Positions 49,586-58,607 of a DNA stretch of 64,000 bases are shown here, one piece after another. The translations under genes and the position numbers were made by a program. The stretch covers positions 5,704,001 through 5,768,000 of the forward strand of contig CP102272.1 in NCBI GenBank assembly GCA_025149125.1, read 5' to 3'. The notes under the pieces are model-generated. The model saw only the letters and a list, made by a program, of their open reading frames with translations. It searched no databases and was not told where the DNA came from. The stretch's first letter is position 1; each line of letters begins with the position of its first letter. Origin of the DNA: [Clostridium] asparagiforme DSM 15981. Its GTDB lineage: Bacteria > Bacillota > Clostridia > Lachnospirales > Lachnospiraceae.

Positions 49586-50038
49586 TCATTCGCCGTTTTG
49601 GGTCGGAAGCGCATTCCCCGCACCGCCGCCGTTTTCGCGATTTTGGGCCTCGTACAAGGCCCGCGGATCCACAGAGATCAACTCCGAATTGTCCGGTGAG
49701 ACGTCCGCATCCTCAATGATAGCGATTTTAGCTCCAGGTCCGGTGACATGCGTATGCCAGACACCTTTCCGGACATTGTACATCCTGCCCGGCTCCAGTT
49801 CCACCGCAGTAATCTCCCCGATTCCGGACTCCAATGCCGCCGCCACATACAGCGTGCAGGAGCCCTGTATCAGCAGAAACACCTCGTCCGACGTGTTGTG
49901 CCGCTGCATCTCCCTGATCTGTTCCAGGTGGAACCTGGCAGTGTCATTTAAAAATGCCACGCGCCATCCGCCAAAATACACCAGAGGATGATAGCCTGGT
50001 TCCCCACAGCTCTTGATCTCGATCAGCTCCTGATTCAT
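49586..50038 (-). CDS. Cupin-like protein, first gene of the RpiR-regulated operon
   Basis: The 150-aa protein looks like a cupin of the ureidoglycolate-lyase/sugar-binding kind: HNTSDEVFLLIQGSCTLYV, then EPGRMYNVRKGVWHTHVT with the late His. The C-terminal tail is Gly/Asn-rich. The start at 50038 follows GGAGGAG. It is separated from the binding-protein gene by 19 bp. A role in converting the imported compound, such as an isomerisation or lyase step, is possible but unproven. Confidence 0.78.
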   Translation of the reverse strand: MNQELIEIKSCGEPGYHPLVYFGGWRVAFLNDTARFHLEQIREMQRHNTSDEVFLLIQGSCTLYVAAALESGIGEITAVELEPGRMYNVRKGVWHTHVTGPGAKIAIIEDADVSPDNSELISVDPRALYEAQNRENGGGAGNALPTQNGE

Positions 50039-50179
50039 AGTCTCCTCCATTCGGACTGTAAACCTCCCATTCATTTTCAGATATCTGAGCGGGTTTATTT
50101 CAGCAAATTATGTGCCCCAGCCATTTTTCGTTCCATTTCTCGGAGAATTGAACAAATAATAATGCTAAAATATGCTCTT

Positions 50180-50208
50180 TTTATAAAATACATCAAAAAA
50201 CAGCGCAA
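50180..50208 (-). promoter_or_regulatory. Promoter of the NitT/TauT-type operon
   Basis: On the minus strand TTGCGC (50208-50203), a 17-bp spacer and TATAAA (50185-50180), giving a leader of roughly 135 nt before the start at 50038. The operator-like motif at 50221-50235 lies just upstream of the -35. Confidence 0.6.
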
Positions 50209-50220
50209 GTAAACAGAAAA

Positions 50221-50235
50221 TGCAAATTGTTGCAA
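50221..50235. promoter_or_regulatory. Probable RpiR operator upstream of the transporter operon
   Basis: TGCAAATTGTTGCAA is the reverse complement of TTGCAACAATTTGCA and differs by one base from the motif at 51271-51285. A further TTTTTGCAAAT half-site lies at about 50260-50272. Confidence 0.6.
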
Positions 50236-50294
50236 TCGTTTTTACTTTTGCGCATACATTTTTGCAAATTTTTCGATTTTGGTCTACTCCCGCG

Positions 50295-51167
50295 CTATTT
50301 CACCCTGCTGGCCAGCACCGCCTTTTTACATGCATCTATTTTCTCCAGCTGCATGGGACGTCTCAAAATCTCCGCCTGGATGGCGCCGATGATCATGATC
50401 TCACACATGCTGGCCAAGTGCAGGTACTGGAGATCGTCGGGAATATTATAACTGTAAAACAGCTTCAGGTCCGCCAGCTTTGCCATGGTGGAGTTTGTGT
50501 TGGCGGTGATAACAATGGTTGTGGCCTTGTTGTGCTTGGCCGTAGTCAATGCTTCGATCACGGATCTGGCTTCCCCGCTGTAGGCAAAGCCAATGGCCAC
50601 GTCGCCTTTCTTCAGCGTGCTGGCCGCCAGGTTTGCATCCACCCGGTCGTTCACCGCTTGGCTGAGAACATTGATGCGCAATAGCAGCTGCCTGGCGTAG
50701 GTGGCGGAGATATACCCGCCGCTCTGACCAAACAGCAGAATATTCCCCGCCGCCAGGATGGCATCCACCGCCTCCGTCAGACTGCGGGCATCCAAGGTCC
50801 GCATGGTATCCTGAATAGCGTTTTGGGAGCTATTCATCAGTTTCTGTAAAACTACCTGAAGCGTGTCCGTTTTCTGGATCAGAGCATCCATCGTCAGCGG
50901 GGAGGCCAGGTTTTTCTCCATATAGACCTTCATCTCGCTGAACCCTTTATAGGAGAGGGCCTGACAGAACCGGGTCACTGTGGAGGGCACGGTGCCGGTT
51001 TTCTGAGCCATGGTGGTGATCGAGTGGTGGATCACAGCCTCCCGGTGATTTAAAATATAATTAGCGATACGCTTCTGGGATTTGGACAGGGAGGCGTACT
51101 GCATCTTGATCCTGCCTATGTATTCGATATCCTCCCCAAATTCATCATCTCTTCTGATCTCTTCCAT
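50295..51167 (-). CDS. MurR/RpiR family transcriptional regulator
   Basis: The 290-aa protein has an N-terminal RpiR helix-turn-helix (about 20-95: SKSQKRIANYILNHREAVIH, TMAQKTGTVPSTVTRFCQAL) and a SIS domain (about 130-260: ILLFGQSGGYISATYARQLL, VAIGFAYSGEARSVIEAL) that usually binds a phosphosugar. It sits between the transporter operon and the ManD-like gene and a shared 15-bp motif is found before both, so it probably controls both. The ribosome-binding site is AAAGGAGAACGGAG. Confidence 0.92.
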   Translation of the reverse strand: MEEIRRDDEFGEDIEYIGRIKMQYASLSKSQKRIANYILNHREAVIHHSITTMAQKTGTVPSTVTRFCQALSYKGFSEMKVYMEKNLASPLTMDALIQKTDTLQVVLQKLMNSSQNAIQDTMRTLDARSLTEAVDAILAAGNILLFGQSGGYISATYARQLLLRINVLSQAVNDRVDANLAASTLKKGDVAIGFAYSGEARSVIEALTTAKHNKATTIVITANTNSTMAKLADLKLFYSYNIPDDLQYLHLASMCEIMIIGAIQAEILRRPMQLEKIDACKKAVLASRVK

Positions 51168-51194
51168 AACTCCGTTCTCCTTTCATATGAGTCC

Positions 51195-51223
51195 ATTATA
51201 GCGTTCCAGCCATATTGCCACAA
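51195..51223 (-). promoter_or_regulatory. Promoter of the rpiR-family gene
   Basis: On the minus strand TTGTGG (51223-51218), a 17-bp spacer and a perfect TATAAT (51200-51195) precede the start at 51167. A TTTTTGCAAATG half-site (about 51236-51247) lies just upstream. Confidence 0.65.
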
Positions 51224-51270
51224 GAAAATTCGAAATTTTTGCAAATGTAATCGATATAAAATAGAATCTA

Positions 51271-51285
51271 TTGCAATAATTTGCA
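51271..51285. promoter_or_regulatory. Probable RpiR operator upstream of the ManD-like gene
   Basis: TTGCAATAATTTGCA matches the motif at 50221-50235 (inverted) in 14 of 15 positions. It overlaps a possible -35 (TTGCAT, 51281-51286) of the plus-strand gene at 51391. Confidence 0.6.
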
Positions 51286-51390
51286 TTTCTGATTTACGAA
51301 ACGCTATTTTTCCGTTAGGATTGGTTTATGGAGGAACCAGCCATTTCTCTTTCCACAACACCAACACTCTAAAACCAAAGGATTTGACAT

Positions 51391-52578
51391 ATGAAAATAA
51401 CACAGGTAACAACAATCCTTACCTCTCCCAACCAGAATTATCTTTTTGTGAAAATCATCACGGATTCCGGTGTCTACGGAGTGGGGGACGCCTCCCTAAA
51501 CGGCCGGGAACAGGCGGTAGCCGACCTGATCGACGCCTATCTGACTCCCCTGCTGATCGGGAGGGATCCCGGCCAGATCGAGGATTTCTGGCAGCTCGCC
51601 TACCGAGGCACCTACTGGCGGGGCGGGAATATTATGATGAGCGCGCTGTGCGGAATCGACATGGCGTTGTGGGATATTCTGGGGAAAACCTCGGGCAAGC
51701 CATTGTATGCCCTGCTGGGCGGTAAGATGCGCAATAGCGTATTGTGCTACTCCCACATTCTTGGTAAGACCATGGAAGACAAAATCGCCCGGGCCGCAGA
51801 TTATGTGAAACAGCGTCAGCTGAAGGTAATCCGCCTGAGGGCGGGCATCCCCGCGGCGGCGGGCACCTTTGGGGTCAAGTCCCCTCAGAACGGCCCCCTG
51901 GTGGAGCCGTGGAACCCGGAGGAGGAAATCTACAACTCCATCGAATATTTCATCCGGGTTCGGGAGGCCGTGGGGCGGGATGTGGGCATCATCTATGATC
52001 TCCACGAGCGCTTCAGCCCGGACCAGGCCATACGGATTATGCGGAGCCTGGAGCTCTACAACCCGTTCTTCATCGAGGACCCCATTGCTCCGGACTGCGT
52101 GGACAGCCTGCGCTATGTGCGGGAAAAAACCTCCGTGCCGATCGCCTTCGGCGAACTTTACAAAAGCCGCTGGGAATGCCTGCCCGCTATCACGGGCCAT
52201 TGGGTAGATTATATCCGCTGCGACGTGATCCGCGTTGGCGGCATCACCGAGGCCCGGAAAATCGCCTCACTGGCCGAAACCTATGATATCAAAACAGCCT
52301 GGCACGGCCCCAACGACGTCTCTCCCATCACTCACGCCGTGAACTGGCATCTGAATGTGTCCGAGTACAACTTCGGTATCCAGGAGGATGGAACCACGGA
52401 CGGATTAATCCACGAGGTGGTGTCCGGCGGTCCGGTATATGAAAATGGCTCCCTGTTCATGGAGGACCGGCCGGGAATTGGCTGCGATGTGGACGAGGCA
52501 GCGGCAGCCCGGTATCCGTTCCGTAAGGCGTATATCCCTATCTGCCGCCAGGGTGATGGAAGCCTGCACACCTGGTAA
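51391..52578 (+). CDS. Enolase-superfamily dehydratase, D-mannonate dehydratase (ManD/RspA)-like
   Basis: The 395-aa protein has an enolase-type N-terminal capping domain and a TIM barrel with the ManD residue set: D203 and H205 (YDLHERF), E229 (FFIEDPI), E255 (AFGELYKS) and H305 (AWHGPND). ManD-type enzymes dehydrate D-mannonate or D-gluconate to 2-keto-3-deoxygluconate, sometimes very slowly. Length is normal. The divergent RpiR-controlled importer cassette suggests the sugar-acid moiety of the imported compound is its substrate. The ribosome-binding site AAAGGA is modest. Confidence 0.88.
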   Translation: MKITQVTTILTSPNQNYLFVKIITDSGVYGVGDASLNGREQAVADLIDAYLTPLLIGRDPGQIEDFWQLAYRGTYWRGGNIMMSALCGIDMALWDILGKTSGKPLYALLGGKMRNSVLCYSHILGKTMEDKIARAADYVKQRQLKVIRLRAGIPAAAGTFGVKSPQNGPLVEPWNPEEEIYNSIEYFIRVREAVGRDVGIIYDLHERFSPDQAIRIMRSLELYNPFFIEDPIAPDCVDSLRYVREKTSVPIAFGELYKSRWECLPAITGHWVDYIRCDVIRVGGITEARKIASLAETYDIKTAWHGPNDVSPITHAVNWHLNVSEYNFGIQEDGTTDGLIHEVVSGGPVYENGSLFMEDRPGIGCDVDEAAAARYPFRKAYIPICRQGDGSLHTW

Positions 52579-52610
52579 ACGGCGGCCTGGGGCGCACGCC
52601 GCATTCAACA

Positions 52611-52640
52611 AAAGACAGCCGCCCACCGGCAGCTGTCTTT
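52611..52640. terminator. Bidirectional terminator between the ManD-like and GIY-YIG genes
   Basis: A perfect 9-bp stem, AAAGACAGC (52611-52619) with GCTGTCTTT (52632-52640), with partial inner pairing; AT-rich on both flanks. The two flanking genes converge on it. Confidence 0.65.
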
Positions 52641-52653
52641 ATCATGACTATTT

Positions 52654-52938
52654 TTATATTTTCCCGGTCCGTCCGGCGCTCAGGCCTCGGGCCTCAATCA
52701 ACCGCAGCTTCTCCCCCCGTCTCAGCCGCTTGATCGCATACTCCCTACGCATCGCTTCCTCCTTGGTGTCAAAGGCTTCCCAGTAGGATAACACAACGGG
52801 CCGGCGCGCCTTGGTATACTTGGCGCCCCGGCCTTCATTATGGGCTTTCACCCTCTGCTCCAGATGGTTTGTCCAACCGCAGTAGAGCGTTCCGTCCGCA
52901 CATGTCAAGATATAGGTGTAGTTGCTCTTTTCTTCCAT
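52654..52938 (-). CDS. GIY-YIG nuclease-domain protein (UPF0213/YhbQ type)
   Basis: The 94-aa protein is a stand-alone GIY-YIG domain: YTYILTCADGTLYCGWTNHL carries the YIL/YCG halves of the motif, followed by the conserved Arg (EQRVKAHN), KYTKARRPVVLSYWEAF and EAMRREYAIKRL. Such small proteins bind or nick DNA and some are linked to repair; function is not fixed. Length is typical. It stands alone on the minus strand, converging on the ManD-like gene. Confidence 0.92.
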   Translation of the reverse strand: MEEKSNYTYILTCADGTLYCGWTNHLEQRVKAHNEGRGAKYTKARRPVVLSYWEAFDTKEEAMRREYAIKRLRRGEKLRLIEARGLSAGRTGKI

Positions 52939-53185
52939 ATTCTGTTAATCTAATCCCGTGCTGCGGTGGCGTGCTATGTAAACGGCAACGACATCCATAA
53001 CCTGTCATCGCCGCCCGGAGATAAAGCGCCCCGTAATCTATTTAAAGCACCAGCTGGATGCGCACCGCATTACCATTTGATGATGCCGACTGCAGTCTCT
53101 AATATAGTATATCATAAATCCCGGAAAATGTGCATGAGGCGCGCATTTACCATTTTTTAAACGTTTGGCGGGACGGGCGGGTGCC

Positions 53186-54133
53186 TTAAAACCTGCCGCC
53201 TCCGCCTCCGTGGCTCCTGCCGCTGCTGGAGGTGTGGGTGGTGCTGCGGCCGCCTCCGCCCGCTCTGCCACCGGATGAGGTGGAAATCCGCGTGTGGGTG
53301 GTAAACTGCTTGACCAGAATGTCCTGTATATTGTTCATACAGAAATTGGCGCCCGCCCGGTAGGCCATCAGACCGTTCTCCTTCTGGCGGCGGCTGGGCT
53401 TCATGGAATACCGGTGCATCACGCCCAGACAGGCCGAGAGCGCTACGCCGGCGGCCACCGCTACGGCAAAGAGCGCCTCGTACCAGCGGATACTGTGGTA
53501 GCGGCTGATCCTGCCGGTTTCCGAGTCATAATTGTACTGCCCTGACACAATGCCCTTATCCACGTAATAGGACACGTCGCGCATAAACTGCTGTGCCGCT
53601 CCCGCATAGTCCTGATCCTTGAGAAAGCCCACCACATTGGCCTTCATGGTATCGATGCGCTTGTCCGTGAGAATCCGGATCATGACTCCGGTGGTGGAAA
53701 TCCAGTAATCCCCGGTGACAGAGCCCGGCCGGTCCAGATAAATCAGAAACAGAACGCCGTCCGCATCCTTTCCCTCCCCAAAACCGCCGTAATCGTAAAA
53801 ATCGTCGGCATATTCCATCGCGGTATGCCTGCCGTCGTTGAAGGCCGTCACCACCACCAGGTCAACGCCCATCTCATCCCGGTAGCTGGCCGCCATCTCT
53901 TCCAGATGAGCCCGTTCCTTTGCGTCGAACAGCCCCGCGCCGTCGAATATACGCTCCACGGGAACCTCTTCTGCAATCTTTTTTTCCGCTCCGTAAACTA
54001 CCGCCGGTCCGGCCGCCGCCACCGGCAGCACCGGCGCAGCCAGAAGCGCCAGCACAGCGCACATCATCAGAGCCGCCCAGGAAAGAAGGCGCCTTTTTAT
54101 TTTGCCATTTTTCGTCCTGTTTATCCCTGTCAT
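53186..54133 (-). CDS. TPM-domain membrane protein
   Basis: The 315-aa protein has an N-terminal signal/anchor helix (about 15-40), an extracellular TPM domain (IFDGAGLFDAKERAHLEEMA, MGVDLVVVTA, YADDFYDYGGFGEGKDADGV), a second helix near residues 220-240 and a Gly/Ser-rich tail ending SGRSHGGGGGRF, typical of the family. TPM proteins are linked to photosystem repair in plants and phosphatase-like folds; the bacterial role is unclear. The ATG at 54133 overlaps the zinc-ribbon gene stop by 4 bp; the much longer frame from 54307 is rejected. Confidence 0.85.
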   Translation of the reverse strand: MTGINRTKNGKIKRRLLSWAALMMCAVLALLAAPVLPVAAAGPAVVYGAEKKIAEEVPVERIFDGAGLFDAKERAHLEEMAASYRDEMGVDLVVVTAFNDGRHTAMEYADDFYDYGGFGEGKDADGVLFLIYLDRPGSVTGDYWISTTGVMIRILTDKRIDTMKANVVGFLKDQDYAGAAQQFMRDVSYYVDKGIVSGQYNYDSETGRISRYHSIRWYEALFAVAVAAGVALSACLGVMHRYSMKPSRRQKENGLMAYRAGANFCMNNIQDILVKQFTTHTRISTSSGGRAGGGGRSTTHTSSSGRSHGGGGGRF

Positions 54134-55311
54134 ATTATGTACCCCAAAATCAGTAGAATGATCAGCAGCGGCAGGAAGATGGAGGAAAACAGAATCAGCA
54201 GCTTCCCTTTGTCCACCGGCAGCTCGCCGCAGACCTTTCCGGTCTGGCCGTTCATGGCAAAATAATAAATTTTGCCGCCCTGGCGCTCCTTGTAGGTGAG
54301 CGTCCATACCGGCAGTAGCGCGTACTGCCAGAAACCGTCTGAGATTTCCGCCCTCTGGTTGGTGATCTGGATCCGGTCGTAGGAGATTCCCTGGCTCTTC
54401 AGCCCGGAAACCGCGAAATCCCGCACCTCCTGGGATACCTCCGTCTCAAAGAAATTCCGCTCCATATCCCGGTTCTCAGCCATAAAGCCGGAGAGATAAC
54501 CCATGGAAAACCGCTGCATCTCCCCCATCTCAAAGGGCTGGACTCCGTCCACCAGACGGCGGTTTGCTTTTTTTAAGGCATTGCGCGCCACATGATTCAC
54601 TTCCACCGTCCCCTGACGGGCGATGTCGTAAATTTTAGTTTCCGTATAACGCAGATTTCCCGCCGTCCAGACCCGCAGCTTGGTCCCCTGTCCCTGCACC
54701 GACCCGTCTACCTTGCAGCTAAACAGCCAGTAAGGGAAATACACGCCGGTCATGGTTTCAATCTGCTTGGGGGAGTAGAACTCCCTGGGCACGAACTTCT
54801 TTTTCGCAATCCACTGGGAAAATACCTCCTGCGCCCGCTTCCGATCGATTTGGAAGGGGATCGCAAAATCCGGCTGATAGGTGCCCGTCAGCCTGCCGGA
54901 CAGCACCACCGGGTTGTGGCAGTAATAACAGAAGGTGGCCGCCGTTGTAGCGTCCGTCACGATCTCCGCGCCGCAGCTGGGGCAGGTGTAGAGCATCGCA
55001 TCGCCCTGGTAAGCCGCATCCTGCGCATAACCGTCCGAAGCCGCCTCCGGTTCACGGGCAGCTTCGCCGGAAAATGCCTCCGCGGTTTGGGGGGCGGCTC
55101 CGGCGCTCCCGCCCGCCGCTTCTCCGCCCAACGCCCCCTCAGCCTCCATCCCCGCCGGCACAGCCGTATCCGATGCCGCCGCGGGAGCCAGGGCGTCCAG
55201 CTCCTCCTGGGAGAAGCTGGACTGGCAGTATTCGCAGTGATATTTCTGGGTGGACGGGTCAAACAGCAGCCCGCCGTCGCAGTTCGGGCATTTATAGGTA
55301 ATTGTCGCCAT
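54130..55311 (-). CDS. Zinc-ribbon protein with C-terminal membrane helix
   Basis: The 393-aa protein has an N-terminal zinc ribbon (CPNCDGG...CEYCQ, Cys8/11/26/29), an Ala/Gly/Glu-rich linker, a second ribbon (CPSCGAEI...CYYC) near 110-130, a long soluble domain with YFPYWLFSCKVDG, and a C-terminal hydrophobic helix. It is common next to SPFH and TPM genes in Clostridia. It is probably an inner-membrane adaptor; no enzymatic motif is visible. The gene is 24 bp after the SPFH gene. Confidence 0.83.
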   Translation of the reverse strand: MATITYKCPNCDGGLLFDPSTQKYHCEYCQSSFSQEELDALAPAAASDTAVPAGMEAEGALGGEAAGGSAGAAPQTAEAFSGEAAREPEAASDGYAQDAAYQGDAMLYTCPSCGAEIVTDATTAATFCYYCHNPVVLSGRLTGTYQPDFAIPFQIDRKRAQEVFSQWIAKKKFVPREFYSPKQIETMTGVYFPYWLFSCKVDGSVQGQGTKLRVWTAGNLRYTETKIYDIARQGTVEVNHVARNALKKANRRLVDGVQPFEMGEMQRFSMGYLSGFMAENRDMERNFFETEVSQEVRDFAVSGLKSQGISYDRIQITNQRAEISDGFWQYALLPVWTLTYKERQGGKIYYFAMNGQTGKVCGELPVDKGKLLILFSSIFLPLLIILLILGYII

Positions 55312-55335
55312 GATCGAATTGTCCCCCTGTGTCTG

Positions 55336-56700
55336 TTATGGCCTGGGCTTTCCGCACTCGCTGCAGAATTTTCCTGTGTTCTGGGTACCGCAGCTGCAAA
55401 CCCAGGACTCGCTCACCGGGCGCGGGCTGCCGCACTCGCTGCAGAACTTGCCGTGATTTTCATTCTGGCAGCGCGGGCAGATCCATCCCGCGGGATGAGA
55501 CTCCGCCTGAGTTCCGGCCTGGCCGGACACCGGCTGTCCCTGTTCCGCCTCCGGCGCTCCGGCCGCTCCCGGCATCCCGGCTCCGGCCGCTCCGGCCATA
55601 CTAGCTCCAGCCGCTCCGGCCATCCCGGCTCCGGCCGCTCCCGGCATCCCCTGCCCATAAGGCATCCCTGCCGCGCCCTGCCACTGTCCGCCGGGCATCT
55701 GGTTCATCTGCATCTGGGCCATGTTGGTATTGGAAGCCGCCCCCATGAAGCTGCCGGAGGACTGCATTCCCATCCCCATGCCCATAAAGCCCGCCAGCGC
55801 GCCGTTCGCGTTTCCACCGGCGTTCTTTAAGCCCTCGGCGATGGTGCTCTGCACATAACCCTCGCGCACCAGGGGATCGCCCATCATGGCGCCCTTGTTG
55901 CGCAGGTTGATCAGCTTCTGGGACTCCTCGTCGTAGGAGATACTTGCGATTCCCACCGCCTGAATCTCCATACCGCGCAGCTTGTTCCACTCCTCGTCCA
56001 GGGTGTCGGACATATAGCGGCCCAGCTCCCGGCTCTTGGAGGTCACAAAGGAAATTCTGGTGCCGTCCGCAGCCATCTGGTTGATGGAGGTCTGCAAAGC
56101 CTCCAGGAACTCGGACAGGTATTGGGAATTGATGCTCTCGATCTCCACCCGGTCCGCGTTTTTGGGAATGACCTCAGCATAGAACTTGAGGGGATCCGTC
56201 ACCTTGATGGAGTAGGTGCCGTGGGCCCGCAAAAACAACTCCGCGTTGTAAAAATTGTCAAAATAGTTCACCGGGTTGCGGGTGCCGAACTTGATGCCCT
56301 TGATCTCCTGAAGGTTCACATAAAACACCTTCTGAACGCCGGGCGTGATGCCCCCGTAGCGCACGCGGTTGAAGGACTCGGTCAGAGAATCCCCGAACTG
56401 CCCGTTAAACAGGGAGGGCAGGGACGAGTTGTTCACCGTGTAGTAGCCCTCCTCCGCGGTGTAGTCCACCACCTTACCGCCGTCCACCAGCATCATAAAC
56501 TGGTTGGGATACACGTGGATCACGGAGCCGTTGGTCACGGTGTCGCTGCTTCCCTTTACATTGGAGCCGCGCCCCTGTCTCACCTGCACGCCCCGCACAA
56601 ACACGGTCTGTCCGCCCATGTCATCGGGCTCCACGACCTCCAGCCACTGGTCGCCAAAGGCTCCCCCAATCGCCGACTTTACTGACTTGATAATTCCCAT
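55336..56700 (-). CDS. SPFH-domain protein with Gly/Ala repeats and two zinc ribbons
   Basis: The 454-aa protein starts with an SPFH (band-7-like) domain of the YdjI/virion-core-protein type (about 20-290; QWLEVVEPDDMGGQTVFVRG), then a Met/Gly-rich segment, a collagen-like GAAGAGMAGAAG repeat, and two C-terminal zinc ribbons (CPRCQNENHGKFCSECG and CSCGTQNTGKFCSECG). SPFH proteins form membrane-associated assemblies. The related B. subtilis YdjI helps membrane stress proteins assemble. There is no transmembrane helix, so it presumably docks to a membrane partner such as the TPM or zinc-ribbon protein. Confidence 0.87.
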   Translation of the reverse strand: MGIIKSVKSAIGGAFGDQWLEVVEPDDMGGQTVFVRGVQVRQGRGSNVKGSSDTVTNGSVIHVYPNQFMMLVDGGKVVDYTAEEGYYTVNNSSLPSLFNGQFGDSLTESFNRVRYGGITPGVQKVFYVNLQEIKGIKFGTRNPVNYFDNFYNAELFLRAHGTYSIKVTDPLKFYAEVIPKNADRVEIESINSQYLSEFLEALQTSINQMAADGTRISFVTSKSRELGRYMSDTLDEEWNKLRGMEIQAVGIASISYDEESQKLINLRNKGAMMGDPLVREGYVQSTIAEGLKNAGGNANGALAGFMGMGMGMQSSGSFMGAASNTNMAQMQMNQMPGGQWQGAAGMPYGQGMPGAAGAGMAGAAGASMAGAAGAGMPGAAGAPEAEQGQPVSGQAGTQAESHPAGWICPRCQNENHGKFCSECGSPRPVSESWVCSCGTQNTGKFCSECGKPRP

Positions 56701-56749
56701 AATCTATATTCCCCTTTCTGAATAATCGTTTTCACACTGTGCCTCCCGC

Positions 56750-57664
56750 TCAGCCGCGGTTTTTCCGCCTGCGCCGGATCGGATTCACAAACCATATCGC
56801 TAACGTCAGCAGGCAGCCGGCCACCGCCAGCTGCAGCACGATGCTGATCAGCACCCAGTTTTCCATCACCCAGCCCTTCTGAACGATTCCGAAAGCCTGG
56901 CACAGCTTGTCGACGCCGCTTCCGCTGCCCGCCTGCCCGCTGATAATTGCGTAAAATGTGGCCGCCGGATTCATCAGCAGCAGGTAGACAAAATTCCCGG
57001 ACGTGGGCTGCTGCTGCGCCCTGCCGATGCCATAGGTGATGGCGTAGCTGTTGATCCTGCCGGCGGAAAGCCCCAGCACAAACCGGTTGACAAAGTAGGT
57101 TCCCCCCACAATGCTCACCAGCACCCCGTAGGTCAGCACAGTGGACAGTGTGGAGCGCTTGAAGGCCGAGGAAAAGCAGATTCCAAGGCTCCCCGCAAAC
57201 AGCGCCACCGCCGTATAACACAGAAGCAGGGCCACCACGTCCGTTCCGGTGATCCCGCCGAACACAAACACCATCATAATCGCCGGAAAGCTGGAGATAA
57301 TCAACAGCAGCAGCGTGCTGAGGGCGCTCATCAGCTTCCCGCTCACAATCTGCGAGGGCGTCATCTGAGTGGTCAGCATGAGCTCCAAAGTCTGGCGCTC
57401 CCGCTCCCCGCTGATGCTGGAGGCCGTCACCGCCGGCACGATAAAGGTCAGCAGAATAAACTCAATGGTGGCCACAAACTCGTACATTTCCATAAAGCTG
57501 CTGTACTGGATGGTGGCCGTGGCCTTGACCTGGGAGACCACCGAATACATATTCATCAACGCCACCGCGCAGAGGATGCCGTTAAACACCGTCAGGATCA
57601 GCGGCAGGCGCAGGCTTCGGGAATTCACCCGGGATTCCCGCTTATAAACCGGATTCTGCTTCAT
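56750..57664 (-). CDS. ABC-2 type exporter permease
   Basis: The 304-aa membrane protein has six helices, starting with the basic segment YKRESRVNSRSLRLPLILTV and the family block SSISGERERQTLELMLTTQM, SPSQIV-like region TPSQIVSGKLMSAL. It overlaps the ATPase gene by 23 bp and so is its partner. The exported substrate is unknown; the large membrane-anchored protein encoded at 58604 may be a partner or accessory. Confidence 0.9.
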   Translation of the reverse strand: MKQNPVYKRESRVNSRSLRLPLILTVFNGILCAVALMNMYSVVSQVKATATIQYSSFMEMYEFVATIEFILLTFIVPAVTASSISGERERQTLELMLTTQMTPSQIVSGKLMSALSTLLLLIISSFPAIMMVFVFGGITGTDVVALLLCYTAVALFAGSLGICFSSAFKRSTLSTVLTYGVLVSIVGGTYFVNRFVLGLSAGRINSYAITYGIGRAQQQPTSGNFVYLLLMNPAATFYAIISGQAGSGSGVDKLCQAFGIVQKGWVMENWVLISIVLQLAVAGCLLTLAIWFVNPIRRRRKNRG

Positions 57665-58607
57665 AGGATAACACCGACCTCTCTTCCTCCCGCTCCGTCA
57701 GCTGCATAAAGACGGATTCCAGGCTTCCTGTCTCGCGGACAAAGCCGTTGACCAGCACCTCCGCGTCGACCAGCTGCTGCAGCAGCATGGCCTCGTCCTG
57801 CTTATCGCCCATAAACCGGACGCAGATTTCATTTTCCCGCAGGGAAATGGTCTGCACGCAGGGGTGGCTTTTGAGCACGCTTAACGCCTGCTCCCGGTTG
57901 CTGTAAACCGAAATCACCAGGGGGTTGGAGGCGTTCACCCGGGCCAAAATATCCTGGATATTGCCCTCCAGCACCAGCCTTCCCTGGTCCAGTATACCGA
58001 TGTCCGTGCAGAGCTCCGACAGCTCGGAGAGCACATGGGAGCTGATGAAAATCGTCCGCCCGGACTCCTGTAAATCTTTTAAAATCTCCTTGAATTCGAA
58101 CCGCGTCCTGGGATCCAGGCCCGAGGTGGGCTCGTCGAGAATGAGGATTTCCGGATCGTGGATCAGCGCCCGGGCCAGGCACAGCCGCTGCTTCATTCCC
58201 CGGGAAAGTCCGTCCACATAGAAATCCAGCCGGTCCTCCAACCCCACCTGCTCCAGCAGGGCCGTATACCGCTTGCGCGCCACCAGCCCGTCTATGTTGT
58301 AGCAGGAGGCAAAAAATTCCATATACTCGGATACGGTCAGATTGTCGTAAACGCCGAAGAAATCCGGCACATACCCGATCATTTTCTTAAGCCTGGCCGG
58401 GGAGGCGAGGCCGTCCTCCCCGCCGATCATCACGCTCCCGCCGTCCGCGCCCAAAAGCCCGGCCATGATCTTGATGGTGGTGGTCTTTCCCGCGCCGTTG
58501 GGGCCCACGAAGCCGTACAGAGCGCCGTCACGGACCGTCATATTTAAACCGTTCAGGGCATGGTATTTTCCGTAAACCTTGTGCAGATCCCTGATTTCCA
58601 GCATCAC
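57642..58607 (-). CDS. ABC exporter ATP-binding protein
   Basis: The 321-aa ATPase has Walker A FVGPNGAGKTTTIKI, Q-loop YVPDFFGVYDNLTVSEYM, signature LSRGMKQRLCLARAL, Walker B ILILDEPTSGLDP and switch His in FISSHVLSEL. A C-terminal domain follows the ATPase, as in CcmA-type exporters. The gene overlaps the upstream large protein gene by 4 bp and the permease gene by 23 bp, indicating one translational unit. Confidence 0.93.
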   Translation of the reverse strand: MMLEIRDLHKVYGKYHALNGLNMTVRDGALYGFVGPNGAGKTTTIKIMAGLLGADGGSVMIGGEDGLASPARLKKMIGYVPDFFGVYDNLTVSEYMEFFASCYNIDGLVARKRYTALLEQVGLEDRLDFYVDGLSRGMKQRLCLARALIHDPEILILDEPTSGLDPRTRFEFKEILKDLQESGRTIFISSHVLSELSELCTDIGILDQGRLVLEGNIQDILARVNASNPLVISVYSNREQALSVLKSHPCVQTISLRENEICVRFMGDKQDEAMLLQQLVDAEVLVNGFVRETGSLESVFMQLTEREEERSVLSYEAESGL

